The position numbers and the translations under genes are program-made. 21,277 nt of DNA from CAZVXI01 sp964631295 (GTDB taxonomy: Bacteria; Planctomycetota; Phycisphaerae; Phycisphaerales; SM1A02): the NCBI GenBank assembly GCA_964631295.1, contig CAZVXI010000041.1:1-21277 (forward strand), read 5' to 3'. The notes under the pieces are model-generated. The model made no database searches and was not told the origin of the DNA. It was given only the letters and a program-made list of their open reading frames with translations. Of the stretch, positions 6,718-14,137 are shown piece after piece (the first letter of the stretch is position 1; every line of letters starts with the position of its first letter).

Positions 6718-8511
6718 ATGCTCAAGCGCACGCACATGTGCGGACAACTTCGCCCCGAGCACGTGGGGCAGGACGTCGTTCTGGCCGGATGGGTCAATAC
6801 CTACCGCGACCAGGGCAAGGGCTTGCTGTTCATCGACCTGCGCGACCGCGATGGGTTGACGCAGGTTGTCTTCGACCTTGAGGATTCGGACGAGCATACG
6901 GTCTCAGCTTCACGCGAACTCCGGCGTGAAGATGTCATCGCGGTGCGTGGTGTCGTACGCAAACGTGATGGCGGCCCAAACCCGAAACTCGCCACCGGCG
7001 AAGTTGAAGTCGTCGGCCAGCAACTGGACGTTCTCAACAAGACCGACACGCCCCCGATCCTGCCTGATGAACATGAGGCCGACAGGATCGCTGAAGAGAA
7101 GCGGCTGGCGCATCGCTACATCGACCTGCGTCGTCCGCGGATGCAGCAGATTCTTGCGCTGCGTCACCGCGTGACAAAGATTGCGCGGGACTATTTTGCA
7201 GACAACGATTTCATCGAAGTCGAAACGCCATGCCTCATCAAGACGACACCGGAAGGCGCGCGCGATTTCATCGTTCCTTCGCGGATGTATCCCGGGAAGT
7301 GGTATGCCCTTCCGCAGAGCCCGCAGATCTTCAAGCAGATACTTATGGTTGCCGGCTGCGATCGCTATCTCCAGATCGTGCGATGCTTCCGTGATGAAGA
7401 TCCGCGTGCAGACCGCCAGGCAGAGTTCAGTCAGATCGACCTTGAAATGAGCTTTGTCGATCGTGATGATGTGCTTGGCATCATGTCCGGCTTTGTGCAA
7501 ACACTCTGGCAGGAGGCTCTCGGTGTCGATATCGGCGAGATTCCCGTCATGTCGTGGCAGCACGCGATGGACACCTACGGGATTGATCGGCCTGACCTTC
7601 GCTTCGGCCTCGAGCTCAAGGATATTTCGGACATTGCCAGCCACATGGATTTTCGTGTGTTCAGCGACGCACTTGCGAAGGATCGCGGCATTGTCAAGGC
7701 GTTCGTCGTGCCAGGCGGTGCTGACACGCTGACCCGCAAGATGACCGATGGCTACAGCGAGTTCGTCAAGATATTCGGTGCCGGCGGCACGCCGACAGTC
7801 AAACTCACCGACAACGGCTTCGAGACCGGGATTGCCAAGTTCGTTGATCCTGTCGCAGACGAACTGCGAGAACGGCTCGGCATGAAGCCTGGCGATATTG
7901 CGTTCTTTGGCGCGGACACCTTCGACATCGCGACACGCGCGCTTGGCGAGTTGCGAAACAAGGTGGCGCGCGATCTGAATCTCATTGATCGAGAAGCGTG
8001 GAAGTTTGCGTGGGTGGTCGATTTTCCCATGTTCCACTGGGATGAAGATGGCAAGCGATGGGCAGCGGAACATCATCCGTTCACCTCGCCGCGCGCCGAC
8101 CAGTTCGAGTTGCTCGAAACCGACCCCGGCGCATGCATCAGCGATGGCTACGACCTGGTCTGTAACGGATCAGAGATCGGCGGCGGGTCGATTCGTATTC
8201 ATGATCGGCAGGTGCAGCAGAAGGTCTTCGACCTGCTTGGCATGAATCACGATGAGGCGGAACAGAAGTTCGGGTTCCTGCTCAAAGCGCTTCGATACGG
8301 CGCTCCGCCAATGGGCGGCATCGCCTTCGGCCTCGACCGACTCGTCATGCTGCTCGCTGGAACAGAGAACATCCGTGATGTGATTGCGTTCCCGAAAACG
8401 CAGACCGGTCAGGATCTCATGACAGAAGCGCCAGGCGACGTCGATGATGCGCAGCTCGATGAGTTGCATGTGCGGCAGATGGAGCCGGAAGTTGCGTCCG
8501 CTGGCGCCTGA
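6718..8511 (+). CDS. aspS: Aspartyl-tRNA synthetase, bacterial type
   Basis: 597 aa, the usual length of bacterial AspRS (class IIb). It charges tRNA-Asp with aspartate in the cytosol. The N-terminal OB-fold anticodon domain (about 1-110) includes GWVNTYRDQGKGLLFIDLRDRDG. The catalytic core has HRYIDLRRP (132-140), TPEGARDF, QSPQIFKQ, motif 2 FRDEDPRADRQAEFSQID (224-241), and motif 3 GLDRL (538-542). The bacterial GAD insertion domain lies between motifs 2 and 3. Position 32 is Gln, where E. coli (discriminating) has Leu and P. aeruginosa (non-discriminating) has His, so tRNA-Asn mischarging is undecided. The start ATG has AAGGA 10 nt upstream. The stop is 6 bp from the convergent gene's stop. 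Identification is secure. Confidence 0.97.
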   Translation: MLKRTHMCGQLRPEHVGQDVVLAGWVNTYRDQGKGLLFIDLRDRDGLTQVVFDLEDSDEHTVSASRELRREDVIAVRGVVRKRDGGPNPKLATGEVEVVGQQLDVLNKTDTPPILPDEHEADRIAEEKRLAHRYIDLRRPRMQQILALRHRVTKIARDYFADNDFIEVETPCLIKTTPEGARDFIVPSRMYPGKWYALPQSPQIFKQILMVAGCDRYLQIVRCFRDEDPRADRQAEFSQIDLEMSFVDRDDVLGIMSGFVQTLWQEALGVDIGEIPVMSWQHAMDTYGIDRPDLRFGLELKDISDIASHMDFRVFSDALAKDRGIVKAFVVPGGADTLTRKMTDGYSEFVKIFGAGGTPTVKLTDNGFETGIAKFVDPVADELRERLGMKPGDIAFFGADTFDIATRALGELRNKVARDLNLIDREAWKFAWVVDFPMFHWDEDGKRWAAEHHPFTSPRADQFELLETDPGACISDGYDLVCNGSEIGGGSIRIHDRQVQQKVFDLLGMNHDEAEQKFGFLLKALRYGAPPMGGIAFGLDRLVMLLAGTENIRDVIAFPKTQTGQDLMTEAPGDVDDAQLDELHVRQMEPEVASAGA

Positions 8512-8517
8512 CGTCAG

Positions 8518-9552
8518 TCATTCCGGAACCAGTTCCAACGCGACATGCAATCGCGCGAGTCCTTCCGCAAGACACGTTTCAGCTTCATCCAGAACGTGAT
8601 CTGCGGCAGCAGACCACGCGCGGTTCAGTTGCCGCTCAGCCGACGCGAACGCATCCATCAACTTTGCATAGCCGCCCATCCCAATCGCACCCAGCAACTG
8701 CGGGCGTGCAGCAACAAACGGCTGGAGGTTGTCTGCCTGAATCGTGTCGAGCACTGCAATGATCTCTCGCGATCGGGCATGATGATCCGGCATGTGCCGG
8801 ATGCGTTCACTGAGTGATTCGAGTGTTCTGCATGCGGCCTCCAGCGATGCGCGCGGGTTTGTCGCCGCATCACCCGTCTTGCCTGGCGTTGGCGTAACGG
8901 CCACCTTGCCCGCTCTTCGCAATCCGACTGCACCAGCAACAAGTCCGACCACCGCGAGCGCAAACCACAATCCATGTTGCCAGCGAGCGAAAGAAAACTC
9001 CTTGATCGTGATCACATCGCGATGCCACGGAGAGTATTCTGTCGCATCGGTATACGCCTGCATCGCATCAAGCGTGTCGATATCGACAACGGTGCCTTTC
9101 TTCCAGATCGCAACAGGTTGGCCCGGCGATGATTCGATCAGATTCGTGCGCTGTTCGTTGCGCAGACTTCCCGGACGGAAATTCGCTGCGATCAATGCGT
9201 CATAGATCGCAAGATCAAGGTGAAGGCCTTGCGCTTCCAGCGATGCACGGTAGGAATCTTCCGGCGGGTCGATACTCGTGAGTTCATCCCGCTCAAAACC
9301 TTCTGCCTTCGCCTGTTCGACAGCCAGTTCATAGTCGCGGTGAAAATCATCGAGCCGGCGCATGCGCATGCCGACACGTCCAATGAGTTGACTTGCGCGA
9401 TCGTTTTTCTCAATTACGCCGAACGGGGCGTTCAACGTCTGGCCAAGCAACTGCTCCGATGGCAGATCAAGCGAGACTACATAGGACGTTGACGCGGCTA
9501 CGAGGCCGACGACCAGTGAAGCAGCAACGATGAGCGATGCAATGAGTTTCAT
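8518..9552 (-). CDS. Two-TM protein of unknown function, translationally coupled to the OPT transporter
   Basis: 344 aa. Residues 2-21 are an uncleaved anchor or signal. Residues ~25-188 are a soluble domain, probably outside, with a helical start (RASQLIGRVGMRMRRLDDFHRDYELAVEQA). A second membrane span lies at ~191-212. Residues 235-344 are a helical, probably cytosolic domain (LEAACRTLESLSERI, AFASAERQLNRAWSAAADHVLDEAETCL). I recognise no family. The gene starts 3 nt after the OPT stop, and AAGGGG in the last OPT codons, 6 nt before this ATG, serves as its ribosome-binding site. The two are therefore almost certainly co-translated. An accessory or regulatory subunit of the transporter is the simplest guess. 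Confidence 0.8.
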   Translation of the reverse strand: MKLIASLIVAASLVVGLVAASTSYVVSLDLPSEQLLGQTLNAPFGVIEKNDRASQLIGRVGMRMRRLDDFHRDYELAVEQAKAEGFERDELTSIDPPEDSYRASLEAQGLHLDLAIYDALIAANFRPGSLRNEQRTNLIESSPGQPVAIWKKGTVVDIDTLDAMQAYTDATEYSPWHRDVITIKEFSFARWQHGLWFALAVVGLVAGAVGLRRAGKVAVTPTPGKTGDAATNPRASLEAACRTLESLSERIRHMPDHHARSREIIAVLDTIQADNLQPFVAARPQLLGAIGMGGYAKLMDAFASAERQLNRAWSAAADHVLDEAETCLAEGLARLHVALELVPE

Positions 9553-9555
9553 GCG

Positions 9556-12093
9556 TTACCCCTTCGGTACGAGAACGTAGATGTTGATAACAAGCGCCAG
9601 CAGTGCCTCGCCCACGATCAGCCCGGCACAGAATGGCACACCCCATGCCTCCGCCTTCGACTTGCCGAAGATCTTCGCAACGATGATCTGAATCACGCAG
9701 CCAATGCCATATGTGGTGATGTACTGGAACGGCAGGTACATCGACAGCCCGACAAGCACACCCAGCCCCGCGAACGAGCCAAGACCAAGCAGCAGACCGA
9801 TCGCAGCGCCGAAGCCGTACAGCGCGAATGGCATCTCACCACCCTGCATCCCGACAATGACCGCCTGTAACGCCTGCGCCTGCGGAGCGGGTGTTGACGT
9901 TCCACCCATTGGCGGCTCACCGGACTGTACGTTGGACGCCGCGATCAGAACGATCGTCAACATCGCAACAATCGGCCCAATCCCAACGACAACCAACTCA
10001 ACAACCTGCTGGCGCTTTGGCTGCGCGCCAACAAGGTAGCCTGTTTTTAAGTCTCCCATCATGTCAGCAGCGAGCGTGGTTGCCACACACAGCGCTGCGC
10101 CGATGAGTACGGCCGCCATCACCGCGCCGCTTCCAGCCAACAATAACACGAGCACAACTGTCAACAGCGCCAGGCCAGAGATCGGCGACCAGTCCGTCAT
10201 CCCGGCACATTGAGCGATGATGATGCCTGCGAACCATATCCATGCACCGCCGATGAGCGCGATGATCAGTGCCCGCAAGTGCGGATTCAATCCGCTGAGC
10301 CAGCCCTTCTTCGCGTTGAGCGTGGTCATGTACGCGTCACGCTGATCAATCGTCCAGTCGTTCTCCCAGGTCTCAGCAGCCTCCGCTGTTGCAAAACCGA
10401 TGGCATACCCGTTGTAGGAGGCAGCGTCGACATTGGAACTGATCTCTGCGGTCGTCACAGGGCACTTCAAGTTGATTGGCTTGTTGCCCATAAAATCTGC
10501 GGCAAGGAACAGGAACAGCACCGCTGCGACGACTGCGACTGCCAGCGTCTTGATGCCGAGTTCTTCACTGCCGCCCTTGATCTTGCTCGCAGAAGCAATC
10601 GAGACGAGCGCTGCGCGCACTGCAGGGATCGACGCAAGGATTCCCATCATTGCGCCACCAAGCAGCAGGCCGATCCCGAGCGGACGATTGAACGCCTGGA
10701 ATCCGTATCCCGGCGCTGCAGAAGCCGTGACTGATGCCGGCATCCAGCCCATCGAGAATGCCAACGGGTTGAGCACAAAGAACGCGAGGATGCCGCCTGC
10801 GAGCACGAACAACCCGGCCCGGCCGGTGAGATAGCCAGCACCGAGCGCGAATGGAGCGATCGCAATGAGAAATTGATACTGAGCCGGCATCCCAAGCAGG
10901 CGTCCTGCGTCGACCGTCGTGTCAGTCATCAGCAGATCCGCGCGACCGTCCTGATCGCGATCAACTTCACGCGTGAGGAGCGTGTCCGGCTCGCTGTCGC
11001 CGTCAAGCTCAGCCTGAACGGCCAAAGTTTCCATTTCGCCATCGCCGTCGTCATCACGCTCAGCGGTCTCGGGATCGCGTGGCAATCGCCAGTTCAGATC
11101 GGAATAGCCCAAGAGAGGCCGCTCAGCCCATCCGTACTTTGCATCTTGCAACGAATCCCATGAGATGTCACCTCGACGCGCCTTGTAGACGCCGATGGCC
11201 GTTTCATCTGAATGCAATGCGCCGACTTTGAGATCTCCGATGCGATCTTCCAGCCGCGCTTTAGCTGCTTGTTCCTGTGGTGTCAGCGTGCCACCGTCGG
11301 CAACTGTCGCCTCCAACGCTGCCAGATCGCTGAGAGCCTTCCCACGGTTGACGAGTGTCCCGGGAGGCGTCTGCTCGTTGATCCATTGAGCAAGATCGCG
11401 CGTGATGAGTCGCTGTTCGTGTGTGATGCGACCTTCCTCGAACAGTTCGTCAAGCTCGTCAGCGTCAGCCAGCACGGCAATGGTCGGCAGGCCTGCTGGC
11501 AGATATACGATCGCACCAATGACGATTCCCACGAGCAACACGACTGCCTTCGCTGGGCCTGCGCCGGGGGATTTCAGAATCGAGGCCACCGCAGTTGGTG
11601 TCGGAAATCGCAGGCGTTCGATGTCCAGCATCTGCTTGCGTAGTGGGATGATGAATGCAGAGCCGAGAATCGCGCCGGCAACGCATGCCAGCGTGATCAA
11701 CCAGAAGTCGGTGCCGCCGATCGTGAGTTGGTAGCCGATGAGCAGCAGCACCGGGACGGTGAAGATCACGCCGCTGTTTGACGTGTTCACGGCTGAGGCA
11801 ATCGTCTGCGCGATGTTGGTCTCGAGGATGGAGCCGCGACGCAGAATGCCACGCAGCACGCCAAAACCGAGCACCGCCGCGATCGCAGACCCGCCGATCG
11901 TGAAGCCGATCTTCAGCCCCGCGTAGGTGATCGCGGCATTCATCACGATCCCGATGAGGATCGCAAAGACGACCGCAGACAGCGTGACTTCACGGTATCG
12001 CGTCTGCAGCAGATCGCTCAGGAAGCCCTTGGACTCGTCTCTTGCGTCAGGTGTTTGCTGGCCGGGTGCAGGCATTCGGTCATCGCTTCGCAT
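9556..12093 (-). CDS. OPT-family oligopeptide/metal-chelate transporter with two unusual hydrophilic inserts
   Basis: 845 aa, polytopic. Many Gly/Ala-rich membrane helices, including GLKIGFTIGGSAIAAVLG (59-76), TNIAQTIASA (92-101), LRFPTPTAVA (161-170), ADMMGDLKTGYLVGA (676-690) and PFCAGLIVGEALL (820-832), match bacterial OPT/YSL transporters, which import oligopeptides or metal chelates using proton symport. Insert 1 (~205-400) splits the helices. It is helical at first, then carries Asp-rich calcium-loop-like stretches (DDDGDGEMETLA 347-358, DGDSEPDTLLT 364-374, DRDQDGRADLLMTD 378-391). Insert 2 (~538-592) reads like a YHS domain (NLKCPV...YNGYAIGF...WEND) lacking the second Cys pair. The ATG at 12093 lacks a clear ribosome site; an ATG at residue 7 is possible. 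It heads a two-gene unit with the 8518-9552 gene. The substrate is unknown. Confidence 0.88.
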   Translation of the reverse strand: MRSDDRMPAPGQQTPDARDESKGFLSDLLQTRYREVTLSAVVFAILIGIVMNAAITYAGLKIGFTIGGSAIAAVLGFGVLRGILRRGSILETNIAQTIASAVNTSNSGVIFTVPVLLLIGYQLTIGGTDFWLITLACVAGAILGSAFIIPLRKQMLDIERLRFPTPTAVASILKSPGAGPAKAVVLLVGIVIGAIVYLPAGLPTIAVLADADELDELFEEGRITHEQRLITRDLAQWINEQTPPGTLVNRGKALSDLAALEATVADGGTLTPQEQAAKARLEDRIGDLKVGALHSDETAIGVYKARRGDISWDSLQDAKYGWAERPLLGYSDLNWRLPRDPETAERDDDGDGEMETLAVQAELDGDSEPDTLLTREVDRDQDGRADLLMTDTTVDAGRLLGMPAQYQFLIAIAPFALGAGYLTGRAGLFVLAGGILAFFVLNPLAFSMGWMPASVTASAAPGYGFQAFNRPLGIGLLLGGAMMGILASIPAVRAALVSIASASKIKGGSEELGIKTLAVAVVAAVLFLFLAADFMGNKPINLKCPVTTAEISSNVDAASYNGYAIGFATAEAAETWENDWTIDQRDAYMTTLNAKKGWLSGLNPHLRALIIALIGGAWIWFAGIIIAQCAGMTDWSPISGLALLTVVLVLLLAGSGAVMAAVLIGAALCVATTLAADMMGDLKTGYLVGAQPKRQQVVELVVVGIGPIVAMLTIVLIAASNVQSGEPPMGGTSTPAPQAQALQAVIVGMQGGEMPFALYGFGAAIGLLLGLGSFAGLGVLVGLSMYLPFQYITTYGIGCVIQIIVAKIFGKSKAEAWGVPFCAGLIVGEALLALVINIYVLVPKG

Positions 12094-12209
12094 TGGGTTG
12101 ATTGGTGGACCGGTTCACGAGGGATCACTTATTCGTCGGCCAATCGGCTCCGACTGCCCGAGACTATCCCGCGACTCGCCGCGGAGCAATTCGGCGACAA
12201 GGAACCGGC

Positions 12210-12215
12210 TACCCT
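12210..12215 (+). promoter_or_regulatory. TACCCT box 7 nt before the asnB start (possible leaderless promoter)
   Basis: TACCCT fits TANNNT and ends 7 nt before the ATG, the position expected of a -10 box if transcription starts at the start codon. An alternative reading is that GAGGG at 12216-12220 is a too-close Shine-Dalgarno (2-nt spacing). No clear -35 box. Confidence 0.35.
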
Positions 12216-12222
12216 GAGGGCC

Positions 12223-14100
12223 ATGTGCGGCATCGGCGGAATCCTGCGAACTGACGGCGAGCCCATCGATCGGACCATGCTCGACACCATGGACCGCCGC
12301 ATCGCCCATCGCGGGCCTGATGGTGCCGGCCGCTTCCGTGACCGCATCGATCGCGATGGCCGCACCACCGAGATCGCGTTTGTCCATCGCCGCCTTGCCG
12401 TCATCGACCCAGCCAATGGCCACCAGCCGATGGTCTGGACAAGCGGACAGGGGCTGCTTGAGGCCTCCACCGAGATCGACGCCACCTGCATTGATGCTCC
12501 CGATCTCATGGCGATCGTCTTCAATGGCTGCATCTACAACCACCGCGACCTTCGCACCCAACTTGAGGCATCGGACATACGCTTCACGACCGATCACAGC
12601 GATACCGAAGCGGTCATGCACGCCTATCGCCACTGGGGGCCAGCTTTCACTGATCATCTCGAAGGCATGTATTCCCTGGCGATCTGGGACCGCGCGAATG
12701 CCGCCCTCGTGCTGGCACGCGACTGGTTCGGTGAGAAACCACTGTTTCGGCGGTTCTTCGATGGCGGGGTCGCCTTCTGCTCTGATGCGCTGGCAATCTG
12801 CGGCGAGCCGGAACACAGCCCTGGCAGCGCCTGGGTCAGCAGCTACCTCCAACTCGGCTACAACTGGCAGGGCGCCACCGTGTACGCCGGATTCGAGCCG
12901 CACGGCATCACGAATCACTCGCCGACAATCCGCACCGACACCGGCGACATCCTCCCGCAGCGCCCACGCACGGAAACCACCCAGGCCGAGTTCGAGCGCC
13001 TCATCGAACAGGCCGTGCACCGCCGACTCGAAGCGGATGTTCCGCTCGGCTGTTTTCTCAGCGGCGGCGTCGATTCATCACTCATTGCTCACTACGCAAA
13101 GCGATGCAAGCCCGCCCTGCACACATTCACCGTTCGCATGCCCGATGAGCGCTACGACGAATCGCAGTTCGCCGAGGATGTCGCCGATCATCTCGGCACG
13201 AATCACACAACACTGAGCGTCGCCATCAACCCCGCACGCGATCTTGAACATCTCATCAACACGCTCGGCCAGCCGTTCGGCGACAGTTCCATTCTCCCCG
13301 CATACTGGGTGAGCCGGGCTGCGCGCCAGCACGTCACCGTCGCACTTTCCGGCGATGGCGGCGATGAACTTTTCTTCGGCTACGACCGCTACATGGCGGC
13401 CCGGCATCTGCATCGGCACCGGCGCATCCTGCGATGGCTGCCCGAACGCCTGCTGCTCGGCTCGCACCCCAAATCAAAGCGATACAAACTTGGCCGGCTC
13501 GGCGTGATGGCCCGCGACTACCCCGCAGCAGGCATTCTCGCGATGGAGTCGATCTTCTCCCAGCGATGGATCAATCGCCTGCTCAGCAAACAGCCGCGCG
13601 TGATCCCGGAACAACTGCCCGGCTTCGACCCCATGATGTCACTCCGGCGAGCTGATCTGCTGCACTATCTGCCCGATGACCTGCTCTGCAAGGTCGATAC
13701 CGCATCGATGGCGGTCGCACTGGAAGTCCGCGCGCCATTTCTCGATCGCGACCTCGTCCGCGCTGCCGCCCAGACGCCGACGTGGATTTTCGCTCCGCGC
13801 GGCCGGCGCAAAGGCCTGCTGCGCGACATCGCTGCCAAGTACCTCCCACGCGATGTCGTCGAGCGCCCCAAGATGGGCTTCGCGATCCCCATCGGCGAGT
13901 GGTTCCGCGACGACTTCGGCGGGATGCGAACCCTGCTCACCGATCACCTCGCCGACGGTCTCGCCATCCCCGGCGTGCAGATCGACACCGCCACCATCCG
14001 GCGGCTGATGCGTGAGCATCTCGATGGCATCTGCGACCACGGCCAGCGGCTCTTTGCGCTGCTCACGCTCGCGATGTGGACCCGTCAGCAGATCACCTGA
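12223..14100 (+). CDS. asnB: Glutamine-hydrolysing asparagine synthetase (AsnB type)
   Basis: 625 aa. It makes asparagine from aspartate, ATP and glutamine in the cytosol. The frame is open further upstream, but the start must be the ATG giving MCGIGG, because Cys2 becomes the N-terminal nucleophile of the class II amidotransferase domain. Motifs: RIAHRGPDG (26-34), a block NGCIYN (101-106) where the family has NGEIYN, and HSDTEAV, which supplies the second substrate Asp. The synthetase domain has the PP-loop SGGVDSS (280-286), SGDGGDELFFGYDRY, KVDTASMAVALEVRAPFLD, and KMGFAIPI near the C-terminus. Replacement of the glutamine-binding Glu by Cys103 is odd. An extra loop at about 72-93 (SGQGLLEASTEIDA) enlarges the first domain. 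It is divergent from the OPT gene and 37 bp ahead of the symporter. Some family members modify other carboxylates, so the substrate is slightly open. Confidence 0.9.
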   Translation: MCGIGGILRTDGEPIDRTMLDTMDRRIAHRGPDGAGRFRDRIDRDGRTTEIAFVHRRLAVIDPANGHQPMVWTSGQGLLEASTEIDATCIDAPDLMAIVFNGCIYNHRDLRTQLEASDIRFTTDHSDTEAVMHAYRHWGPAFTDHLEGMYSLAIWDRANAALVLARDWFGEKPLFRRFFDGGVAFCSDALAICGEPEHSPGSAWVSSYLQLGYNWQGATVYAGFEPHGITNHSPTIRTDTGDILPQRPRTETTQAEFERLIEQAVHRRLEADVPLGCFLSGGVDSSLIAHYAKRCKPALHTFTVRMPDERYDESQFAEDVADHLGTNHTTLSVAINPARDLEHLINTLGQPFGDSSILPAYWVSRAARQHVTVALSGDGGDELFFGYDRYMAARHLHRHRRILRWLPERLLLGSHPKSKRYKLGRLGVMARDYPAAGILAMESIFSQRWINRLLSKQPRVIPEQLPGFDPMMSLRRADLLHYLPDDLLCKVDTASMAVALEVRAPFLDRDLVRAAAQTPTWIFAPRGRRKGLLRDIAAKYLPRDVVERPKMGFAIPIGEWFRDDFGGMRTLLTDHLADGLAIPGVQIDTATIRRLMREHLDGICDHGQRLFALLTLAMWTRQQIT

Positions 14101-14125
14101 CCGTGCACAACGCCGCCGCGCCCGT

Positions 14126-14131
14126 TACCCT
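14126..14131 (+). promoter_or_regulatory. TACCCT box 6 nt before the symporter start (possible leaderless promoter)
   Basis: The same hexamer as before asnB, here ending 6 nt before ATG in TACCCT-GTCGGC-ATG, with no Shine-Dalgarno. It suggests a -10 element feeding a transcript that begins at the start codon. Confidence 0.35.
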
Positions 14132-14137
14132 GTCGGC

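Noticed and set aside
6910..8076. Minus-strand ORF of 388 codons opposite aspS
   Set aside because: Antisense of a conserved synthetase gene; no promoter or ribosome site.
12055..12222. N-terminal extension of asnB
   Set aside because: The amidotransferase needs Cys as the residue after the initiator Met, which fixes the start at 12223; the extension also overlaps the start of the divergent OPT gene.
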